Source: UBA5499 sp002426275
Lineage (GTDB): Bacteria > Bacillota > DTU084
Reading direction: 5' to 3'
DNA length: 43,147 bases
NCBI GenBank assembly: GCA_937888735.1
Contig: CALASN010000127.1
Location: 1 to 43,147 of the forward strand
Each line of letters starts with the position of its first letter. Position 1 is the stretch's first letter. The notes under the pieces are model-generated. The model did no database searches. It worked only from the letters and a program-made list of their open reading frames with translations, and was not told where the DNA came from. Positions 36,737-43,147 of the stretch are shown here, in pieces. A program made the position numbers and the translations under genes.

Positions 36737-38125
36737 ATGCCTACTAGGAGAAATTGGCAGCTTTTCTTGGCTGTGGCGGCTGTCATCCTCATTGGTTTTG
36801 TCGCTTTTAATAATAAGGGCGAGCAGAAAGCTGCGGGAGGTCAGGACAGAGTAGTGGTAGTGATGAACGGGGGACCTACAGAAACAGATAAGGTGGCGGT
36901 CAAGAGGCTAAAAGAAGACATCGCCCGTTTTAATAAGCTTTATCCGGAGATTGAGATCCGCTGGACAGATCGCGGTTATACTCCGGATAGCTTTACCACA
37001 AGCATGGCGGGGGGAACGGCAGAAGACATCATCAATCTTTGGGCCACAGAAGGCTACTACGTGGCAGAACGTGGCTATGCGTTGGATCTCACGGATTTCT
37101 TCGCAGACTGGCAGTATAAAGACCAAGTGAACACTGATGTGCTTACGCCGTTTATCAGAAAAGGACACATTTATGCCCTACCCATCGACGGCTATATGAT
37201 GGGTTTGCTTTACAATAAAAAGCTTTTTAAGAACGCAGGTCTCCTGGACAGCGCCGGCAATTGGCAGGTGCCGGCAGACTGGGATGAATTTGTGGCGGTC
37301 GCCAAAAAACTGACGAATAAGAAAAAAGGGATCGCGGGCTTTGGCTTTATGGGTAACGGCGCCGAGGCAGGCTGGGGATTCCTCAATTGGGTCTGGCAGG
37401 CGGGAGGAGATTTTGAGCGTGAAAAAAACGGCGCCTGGCAGGCGGTTTTCGATCAAAAAGAGGCGGTAGAAGCGCTGGAGTTTATCCAAGACTTGCGTTG
37501 GCAGCACGACGTGCTGCAAGCTACGTTTTTGGCCAAATCGCAGGAACTGTCGGCACGGTTTGCCAGCGATCAGATCGGGATGATGTTCGGGGCGCAAGAC
37601 AGGATCCCGGGTCTGGTGAATCAGTATGAGATGAAGCTGGATGATATTGGCGTAGCGCTTCTGCCCGCTGGTCCCGCGGGCCGTGCCAACCAGATGGGCG
37701 GCAACTACTACATCATTAATTCCAAGCGGCCTCGAGAAGTGCAGGAAGCGGCTTTTAAGTGGATCGCCTGGAGTTGCTTGGGCAGCATGGATCCGGAACG
37801 CATTAAAGAAAAAGGTGAAGATTATCGCAGGCAGGGACAGATCGGCGCGCTCACGGCTTTGCCTATCTTTAAAGGAGAGATAGACAGAAAGGCCAGGGAA
37901 GCGGCCGCTCCTTATAAAGATGTGTTGGTTGATTTCCCGGAGGTCTGGAATGAAGCGGCCAAATATCTGCGGCCAGAACCGCCGTTTTTCTGTCAGCAGC
38001 TTTATTCGGAGTATCTGGGACCTGCGGTTCAAGCCGTGCTGACGAAAAAGAACGCTGATCCCCAAAAGCTCTTGGGCCGAGCTGCCCGCGGTTTCCAGGA
38101 ACGATTCTTAAATAATGTCCAGTGA
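36737..38125 (+). CDS. ABC-type extracellular sugar-binding protein (family 1 SBP), membrane-anchored (462 aa)
   Basis: ATG 36737, with GGATGTGAT (36721-36729) 7 nt upstream as in the unit A copy. An N-terminal hydrophobic helix (about 9-25) without a lipobox Cys is followed by a charged linker and a family 1 binding-protein fold, very close to the 17447-18835 protein (VVVMNGGPTETDKVAVKRL, AEAGWGFLNW, GRANQMGGNYYIIN). Substitutions cluster in places, so ligand range could differ. It is the last gene of the conserved block, 94 bp after the barrel gene, with no permease following. Confidence 0.85.
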   Translation: MPTRRNWQLFLAVAAVILIGFVAFNNKGEQKAAGGQDRVVVVMNGGPTETDKVAVKRLKEDIARFNKLYPEIEIRWTDRGYTPDSFTTSMAGGTAEDIINLWATEGYYVAERGYALDLTDFFADWQYKDQVNTDVLTPFIRKGHIYALPIDGYMMGLLYNKKLFKNAGLLDSAGNWQVPADWDEFVAVAKKLTNKKKGIAGFGFMGNGAEAGWGFLNWVWQAGGDFEREKNGAWQAVFDQKEAVEALEFIQDLRWQHDVLQATFLAKSQELSARFASDQIGMMFGAQDRIPGLVNQYEMKLDDIGVALLPAGPAGRANQMGGNYYIINSKRPREVQEAAFKWIAWSCLGSMDPERIKEKGEDYRRQGQIGALTALPIFKGEIDRKAREAAAPYKDVLVDFPEVWNEAAKYLRPEPPFFCQQLYSEYLGPAVQAVLTKKNADPQKLLGRAARGFQERFLNNVQ

Positions 38126-38151
38126 GAAAAAAAATAAAGGGGGGCATCTGG

Positions 38152-41100
38152 ATGCGGCCTTTTAAGATTATGGCGGCGCTTTTGATTGGCAGCTTCTGTT
38201 TTTCATTTGCCTACGCTGAAGAAGCATATCTGATTAACAATATCGTGGAGAGCTTTGAAACTGACGGTTGGGGGGGCGGAGGGACGAATTGTGGTTCACA
38301 GGTAGCGGCGAAAATAGTTGATAATCCAGTGCACGAAGGCGCGGGAAGCTTGGAATTGACATATGATTTTGTGGGCAAGAACGAGGATATCACTTATTGT
38401 GATTATGGGAAGTACGTGCTCATCCCAGGGAAAAAAATCACTACCCTCTCCTTGTGGGTATATGGAGACGGGTCTGGGCTTCTATTCTACGTCCGACTGA
38501 ATGATGGGACAGGCGAGACCATTCAGTATTCCGGAGGTAAACTGGACTGGCGAGGCTGGAGGAAGGTTAGCATTGACATCTCTAAGCCTGTCGGCCATTG
38601 GGGAGGGGACAATAACGGCGTCTTATCCGCGCCGATTAGCTTGTTTACTTTCATCATCGATGTGAAAGAAAAGGCTTATGTTGGCAGAGGCCAGATCTAC
38701 ATAGACGAGTTAGTGGCCGAATCGGAAATATTGGAGTCAGACAGCTTGCGCTTGGAAGTGGAAAGCGATAAAGTGGGTAATATTTTCACAGAGGAAGACG
38801 CGATCGGCTTTCGGCTCAAGCTCGTCAATCTGAGTCCGAAAAATCGTGAGTTAGATCTTTTCTATCAGGTCAACAGCACCACGGATCGCACGCTCGGATC
38901 CGGTAATATGCAGGTGAAGGTGGATGCGGCGGCGACGAAGACGCAAGTTTTATCGCTGGCGATCCCCGTCAATGGGAATTACAATTTACGGCTTTATTTG
39001 ATAAGCAAAGATAGGGTAATCAGGTTAGAACAAAATGTGCCGTTTAGTAGAATTGTCACTCCCGTAGCTGCGGGGGAGAAAAACCCCGTCTTCGGCGTTT
39101 GTACTCACAATATCTTGGGGGGAGGGGTTAATACTGACAAAAATAATAGCGTGGCCTCTCTCGCCGGAATCTATATGCTCAGAGATGAAATACTGTGGAA
39201 AACTGCTGAAAAAACTAAAGGTCAATTCGAAATACCTCCTAAAATGGAGTATGCTGTGAATGACGCGGTGTCAAGAGGATTAAAGTTGCTCTTGATCCTG
39301 TGTTATGGTAATCCTCTTTACGATCAAGGGGGGCCTCCTTACACGGAAGAAGGGATTGCGGCTTTTGTCCGCTACGCCGCTTTCATGGCCGAACATTTTA
39401 AGGGAAGGGTTGATCATTTCGAGGTTTGGAATGAGTATAATCTCGACCGGTCGAAACGCCCGCCGGAGGATTACGCGAAATTAATCAAAGCTGCGTATCC
39501 AGCCATCAAAGCGGCTAATCCTGCTGCGTTTGTCGTGGGCTGCTGTACGGCGGGAGCAAGTTTAGATTGGATTGACAGGGTGCTTGCAGCCGGAGCTTAC
39601 GATTATATGGACGCAATCTCAATTCATCCTTACTGCTATCCATTGAGTCCCGACTGGGGAGGAACAGTGAAGAGCATAGAGATGACACGGGAATTGATGC
39701 TTCGTTACGGCGAGGAAAAGCCCATCTGGATCACTGAAATAGGCTGGCCAACCCATAAAGACGAACGCGGTGTTAGCGAACTGGTCAGCGGCGCTTATGC
39801 GGTGCGCTTGTACACGCTGGGGATGGCGGCTGGGGCAGATAAGATCTTCTGGTATGACTTGCAGGATGACGGGACGGATCTGACAAATAACGAAAATAAT
39901 TTCGGCCTGATTAAGACCCGGCAAGGAGTGCCTGTACCTTGGGCAGCCAAGGATAATTTCATAGCTTACAGCACTTTAACGAAAAAGTTAGCTGATGTTC
40001 AGTTCGTTAAGGCACATGATTTTGACAATTTGAAGATCTATCAGTTCCGGAAAACAAAAGATGACAGAGATCTTCTGGTTCTCTGGACTTTACACGGTTC
40101 GCAGACCATCGGTCTTAAGTCTGAAGGCACGCTGGCCACCGATTTATTCGGCAACTCTTTCAATCTCAGCGCCACAGCGGGCGTGATCACGCTCACTGTC
40201 TCGCCGGAGCCAATTTACTTGGAAGGAAATTTTGACGAACTGCAGCTGACTTCACCTGGCTTCGATTTGGGAAGTCAAACGTTGTCTTTGCTGGCTGGCG
40301 AGACCGGCAAGATTAAAGTAACGCTTCCCAAAGACTGCGCTCTATCCGGTAACTTTTTGGCGGATCTGCCTTCAAATTGGCGTCTTCTGGGTGAGACAGC
40401 GTTTTCCGCTGAAAACCGGACTGTTGAGCTGGAAGTGAGCTCCCCAGGACAGACGGTTTTGGATAATTATAAGCTTCATTTATATCCGGTGAGCGGACAG
40501 CAAGTGTTGGCTAAGCTGTCTGTGGATATTCAATTGGTCGATCCCATTGGTTTAACTGTTTCTCCAGAACTTGTGGATAGGAGCGAGTGGAAGAAGTGGA
40601 GCTTAGCGCTTCTTTTGACCAATAACTCTTCCACTCAGACCTTGGACGGTACGATTACGCTGCGCGAGCCGCTGTCATGGGCCGGCAAGCTAAAACCCAT
40701 CGCATTTGCCGGACTGCAGCCCGGACAGACTCGTAAGATTGTTGTTCCCATTCCTCAGGAGATCGAATGTTCAGCGGCTTTAACGTTCGCCGTTAGCTTG
40801 ACTCAGGGATATAACGAACTCTTCAGTACTACGACCAGCTTCCTGGCCGCGGTAAAGACCGAGCGGCAGATTAAGCTTGACGGCGATCTTTCAGAATGGC
40901 AGGATGCGATGCCATTTGCCTTGAATCAAGCCTGGCAGGTGAAAGAGATTAAAGACTGGGGCGGCACGGACGATCTAAGCGGCAAGGGCTATTTGAAATG
41001 GGATCGGGATTATCTTTACCTGTCGCTTGACGTGACAGATAATGTTCACAGGCAAGATGATTTAGGAAGCGCTACCTGGAGGGGAGACGGCATTCAATTT

Positions 41101-41466
41101 TCCATTGATCCCGGCTTCAGCGAGCGGCCGGGCAAGTATGGTTATCACGAGCTTGGCGTCGCGCTCCATGAGAGCAAAGTTACAAACTGGCGTTGGAGCG
41201 CTGCTTACGGAATGGATGTGGGCGAGCTCAAGGATCTCCAGTGTGCAATCGCCAGGCGCGATACTCATACTTGCTATGAGATGGCAATCCCCTGGTCTGA
41301 TTTAATTGACGATCCCACGAAAATAGGTCCTGGTTCTGTAATCGGGTTTTCATTGTTGATTAACGATAATGATGGCGCCGGCCGTCGCGGCTGGATTGAA
41401 TATAACAGCGGCATTGGTTTGGTTAAAGATCCTTCGGCTTTCGGAGATCTATTGCTGGTCGAATAG
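38152..41466 (+). CDS. Secreted clan GH-A glycosidase (GH39-like) with C-terminal CBM9-like domain (1104 aa)
   Basis: ATG 38152 is chosen (AAAGGGGGG about 7 nt upstream, signal peptide MRPFKIMAALLIGSFCFSFA); an in-frame GTG at 38122 overlaps the previous stop and lacks a site. Order: CBM-like sandwich, Ig-like spacer, GH-A barrel from about 314 (FGVCTHNILGGG) with acid/base E428 (EVWNEYN) and nucleophile E529 (ITEIGWPT), a long linker region, and a CBM9/DOMON-like domain from about 909 (LDGDLSEW, GDGIQFSIDPG, FGDLLLVE end). No FlgD-like tail. The paralogue is second in unit A; here it is last and closes the operon ahead of a strong terminator. Confidence 0.82.
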   Translation: MRPFKIMAALLIGSFCFSFAYAEEAYLINNIVESFETDGWGGGGTNCGSQVAAKIVDNPVHEGAGSLELTYDFVGKNEDITYCDYGKYVLIPGKKITTLSLWVYGDGSGLLFYVRLNDGTGETIQYSGGKLDWRGWRKVSIDISKPVGHWGGDNNGVLSAPISLFTFIIDVKEKAYVGRGQIYIDELVAESEILESDSLRLEVESDKVGNIFTEEDAIGFRLKLVNLSPKNRELDLFYQVNSTTDRTLGSGNMQVKVDAAATKTQVLSLAIPVNGNYNLRLYLISKDRVIRLEQNVPFSRIVTPVAAGEKNPVFGVCTHNILGGGVNTDKNNSVASLAGIYMLRDEILWKTAEKTKGQFEIPPKMEYAVNDAVSRGLKLLLILCYGNPLYDQGGPPYTEEGIAAFVRYAAFMAEHFKGRVDHFEVWNEYNLDRSKRPPEDYAKLIKAAYPAIKAANPAAFVVGCCTAGASLDWIDRVLAAGAYDYMDAISIHPYCYPLSPDWGGTVKSIEMTRELMLRYGEEKPIWITEIGWPTHKDERGVSELVSGAYAVRLYTLGMAAGADKIFWYDLQDDGTDLTNNENNFGLIKTRQGVPVPWAAKDNFIAYSTLTKKLADVQFVKAHDFDNLKIYQFRKTKDDRDLLVLWTLHGSQTIGLKSEGTLATDLFGNSFNLSATAGVITLTVSPEPIYLEGNFDELQLTSPGFDLGSQTLSLLAGETGKIKVTLPKDCALSGNFLADLPSNWRLLGETAFSAENRTVELEVSSPGQTVLDNYKLHLYPVSGQQVLAKLSVDIQLVDPIGLTVSPELVDRSEWKKWSLALLLTNNSSTQTLDGTITLREPLSWAGKLKPIAFAGLQPGQTRKIVVPIPQEIECSAALTFAVSLTQGYNELFSTTTSFLAAVKTERQIKLDGDLSEWQDAMPFALNQAWQVKEIKDWGGTDDLSGKGYLKWDRDYLYLSLDVTDNVHRQDDLGSATWRGDGIQFSIDPGFSERPGKYGYHELGVALHESKVTNWRWSAAYGMDVGELKDLQCAIARRDTHTCYEMAIPWSDLIDDPTKIGPGSVIGFSLLINDNDGAGRRGWIEYNSGIGLVKDPSAFGDLLLVE

Positions 41467-41483
41467 TTCAGACTTAAGGTCCG

Positions 41484-41528
41484 CCCCCTTTGCGGCAATG
41501 CGTTGACTATTGCCGCAAAGGGGGTTTT
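41484..41528 (+). terminator. Rho-independent terminator of unit B
   Basis: A perfect 16-bp stem (CCCCCTTTGCGGCAAT at 41484-41499 with its complement at 41509-41524), a 9-nt loop and a TTTT run. It begins 18 bp after the last glycosidase gene. Confidence 0.92.
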
Positions 41529-41604
41529 ATGATTTAGGAATTAAGTGTTATTTTTGGTTGCTTAACAAACTGACAGTCAAAACTTATGTCAACTTTGACG
41601 AGAC

Positions 41605-41842
41605 ATGTTTGATAGTTCAGATACTGATGTGAAAGAGAAGCTCTTTATAGACAAAATCAAGGCATCAGGAAAATGAGATAGCAACATTGATCACTCGTTT
41701 TTTGGCTGCAACATCAGGTATTTCAGTAACAGATACCATAGAAATTTTGTGCCTTAGCTTGGACTTTTTATTCACTTATACACGCAATCGAAACTTGCCC
41801 ATTGAAAACGAAAGCAACCTTCGAGATGGTAAAATCTTGTGA
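41605..41842 (+). pseudogene. Small broken gene, about 78 codons, unknown function
   Basis: ATG 41605 opens a frame (MFDSSDTDVKEKLFIDKIK...) that ends at TGA 41674-41676. Reading on after dropping one T at 41674 gives a continuous helix-rich sequence (EIATLITRFLAATSG, DTIEILCLSLDFLFTYTRN) to TGA 41840-41842, 20 bp before a terminator. The join and the terminator suggest a real small gene with a one-base insertion. I do not recognise it, and it has no clear ribosome-binding site. It could be a fragment of mobile DNA. Confidence 0.35.
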
Positions 41843-41862
41843 TATGAGCAAATTGGGCAAGG

Positions 41863-41905
41863 AAAGAAAGGGAGTCGCGCTGGGAGTGCGCTCCCTTTCT
41901 TTGTT
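41863..41905 (+). terminator. Rho-independent terminator
   Basis: AAAGAAAGGGAG (41863-41874) pairs perfectly with CTCCCTTTCTTT (41891-41902), with a further CGC/GCG pairing inside. The A-rich and T-rich flanks suit termination in either direction. Confidence 0.75.
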
Positions 41906-42053
41906 GGGATAGCACTTCATATTATCTATAGGTTCACTATCATTTTTTCTATCTACACAGGTCATATAACAAACATAAAAGGAAAAACTTGGTAACTATG
42001 TCTTTTGCTCAACTGCGAATTGCCATGCGGATGACTGGTGGTAAGGTAACTAC

Positions 42054-42819
42054 GTTAGAATCCTGTACCCAAAGGCGAACTTGTCCAGCCTGAAGATCAG
42101 CGACTTCCTCGCGGCAATTGGCGATGAGAACGTGTAGCGGAATTTTTTTCGAGAATACCTGGCCGGTGTGGGCGGTTCTGGAAGCGAGGTTATCGACAGC
42201 ACGGATTACCTAACAGCATTCGCTTTCCGTTGACTGCGGCCAGCAACCACAACGGTGGGATCAGCAACGAGGTCCGCTTATCTACATTACGCAATAGGAA
42301 ACAGGCTTGCCAATCTACTTTCGATACTATCCCTGAAACGTCATAGATGCCTTGATGCTCATACGGACGATAAACAAACTTAAAGCCAGCGGTGTTAACA
42401 CGGAATTTGCTATCCTGGATGCAAGCTATTATGATGACGAATACATCATGGCGCTGTATGATGGGAAGATTTCTTTCGTATCAAGACTCAAGGGAAACAA
42501 GAAATTGTATAAAGAACTTGTCACAAAGCACATTTCAACGATGGAACAGAGGGAAAACCCTGTCAGTTATAGCGGAAGGGATGTCTATATCAGGTGTATG
42601 GAATGTCAGCTCATCCATGACCACAGGGCGGCGTATTGGTATATAGGGTTGGATATCGATCGTAAGCGAAGCGAATCCCGTAAGCTGTTCGCAAGAGCGA
42701 AGGCTGAAGCCTTGATGGACGGTGAGGTCTTTGGCCGGATTTCGCGTCAAGGGAACAGGCGGAACCAGAAATGTAAAGTCTATGATAACCAGATTATTAC
42801 ACAGGAGGCTTTTAACTGA
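42054..42819 (+). pseudogene. IS1634/IS4-type DDE transposase, decayed fragment
   Basis: Across three frames the translation follows one transposase: YPKANLSSLKISDFLAAIG, then EVIDST (first catalytic Asp), NSIRFPLTAASNHNGG, ISNEVRLIYITQ, ETGLPIYFRYYP, NVIDALMLIRTINKLKASG, FAILDASYYDDEYI (second Asp) and ISFVSRLKGNKKLYKELV. It is broken by TAG 42135-42137, one-base losses near 42211 and 42281, TAG 42295-42297 and TGA 42334-42336. The last open part (42352-42819) ends early at QEAFN, without the C-terminal Glu region. Both the N-terminus and C-terminus of a normal element are missing, so it is inactive. Confidence 0.75.
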
Positions 42820-42982
42820 TATACGGAAAGTAGTTTATGCTAAAACACGCCTGAACATTGATAACTAGACATTTGTGAGGACTTAAGATTTTAACGAAAT
42901 TCTTTAAGCTCCGTTGATAATTAATCAAAATAAAACCAATTTAAATTATATTCACGTAGTTGCCAATATACTAAAAAAGTGC

Positions 42983-43011
42983 TTGAAAAAACAGGTCTCC
43001 TATGCTATAAT
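42983..43011 (+). promoter_or_regulatory. Strong sigma-70-type promoter
   Basis: TTGAAA at 42983-42988 and a consensus TATAAT at 43006-43011 with 17-bp spacing. It points to the short reading frame at 43046. Confidence 0.75.
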
Positions 43012-43041
43012 CTAGTTGCGACACTAGAGAAAGGAGACCTG
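42992..43041 (+). repeat. Inverted repeat spanning promoter and ribosome-binding site
   Basis: CAGGTCTCCT (42992-43001) and AGGAGACCTG (43032-43041) are perfect 10-bp complements, with a nested TCTAG/CTAGA pair. The right arm contains the AGGAG ribosome-binding site. The left arm lies upstream of the predicted transcription start, so only read-through RNA could fold the full hairpin. This is a layout used by insertion sequences to block expression from outside promoters. Confidence 0.7.
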
Positions 43042-43045
43042 CAAT

Positions 43046-43138
43046 ATGATGATACCACAAGCATCCAAAGAAAATCAAGTGTCAAATAGAAAATGGTCGC
43101 GTCAAGTAACTGTAGGTCTGTCTGATGAAAAAATTTAG
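43046..43138 (+). CDS. Start of a possible transposase or IS gene, 30 codons then a stop
   Basis: ATG 43046, 9 nt after AGGAG, gives MMIPQASKENQVSNRKWSRQ... and stops at TAG 43136-43138, just after a run of six A. Skipping one A would keep the frame open (DEKFSLTV) to the window edge. The strong promoter and hairpin resemble the 5' end of an insertion sequence. Too short to name a family. Confidence 0.35.
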   Translation: MMIPQASKENQVSNRKWSRQVTVGLSDEKI

Positions 43139-43147
43139 CCTCACCGT

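Larger units (their letters stand above)
21966..41466 (+). repeat. Unit B of the duplicated gene cluster
   Basis: LacI regulator, 1322-aa scaffold, glycosidase, 907-aa scaffold, PorV-like barrel, SLH porin, coiled-coil barrel and binding protein follow in the same order as unit A. The paralogue of unit A's second gene is instead last (38152-41466). Gaps between genes from the first scaffold onward are 3-94 bp. Confidence 0.85.

Noticed and set aside
42295..42336. In-frame TGA where Gly is expected in the transposase, as a sign of a recoded genetic code
   Set aside because: TAG stops and frameshifts occur in the same remnant, and every other gene uses TGA and TAG as ordinary stops; decay explains it.
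1..43147. CRISPR arrays, tRNA and rRNA genes
   Set aside because: No regularly spaced direct repeats and no recognisable tRNA or rRNA sequence were seen on reading.

Overview
This window most likely comes from an uncultured diderm (Gram-negative-type) bacterium. The evidence is six outer-membrane beta-barrel genes, all ending in an aromatic Phe, and many long Sec-signal secreted proteins. Shine-Dalgarno sites are strong (AGGAGG / GGAGGTGAT-like) and GTG and TTG starts are common. The SLH-like/coiled-coil/porin proteins (OmpM/SlpA type) point to a lineage that tethers its outer membrane through SLH domains (Terrabacteria-type diderms such as Negativicutes, Synergistota, Cyanobacteria/Margulisbacteria, Deinococcota). 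The phylum cannot be fixed from this sequence.

The main content is one large glycan-harvesting locus present twice, head to tail. Unit A (about 1-18835) starts with the last codons of a LacI-type regulator. It continues with a 1325-aa modular adhesin/scaffold, two clan GH-A glycosidases (1102 and 912 aa), a 907-aa scaffold, a PorV/UPF0164-like barrel broken by a frameshift, an SLH-coiled-coil porin, a second coiled-coil barrel, and an ABC-type sugar-binding protein. Unit B (about 21966-41466) repeats this order with diverged paralogues: LacI, 1322-aa scaffold, 760-aa glycosidase, 907-aa scaffold, intact PorV-like barrel, SLH porin, coiled-coil barrel and binding protein. The paralogue of the 1102-aa glycosidase sits at its 3' end (1104 aa) instead of in second place. 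Genes within a unit are separated by only 3-94 bp, so each unit is probably one long operon. A strong terminator closes unit B.

Between the units lies a small convergent module on the minus strand: a cytoplasmic GH-A glycosidase and an UlaG-like metallo-beta-lactamase-fold hydrolase. The LacI gene of unit B is divergent from it.

Working model: six secreted proteins per locus pair carry a C-terminal FlgD-like/T9SS-type-A-like domain, and each unit encodes its own PorV-like barrel, the class of protein that shuttles such C-terminal domains in type IX secretion. The scaffolds and glycosidases would be placed on the surface, the barrels would admit released oligosaccharides, the binding protein would deliver them to an ABC permease encoded elsewhere, and the cytoplasmic glycosidase would finish degradation under LacI control. 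No SusCD pair, TonB receptor, ABC permease or T9SS motor gene is in the window.

The 3' end (41529-43147) is decayed mobile DNA: a small broken gene with its own terminator, an IS1634/IS4-type transposase pseudogene with several stops, and the promoter and hidden ribosome-binding site of what looks like another insertion sequence running off the edge.
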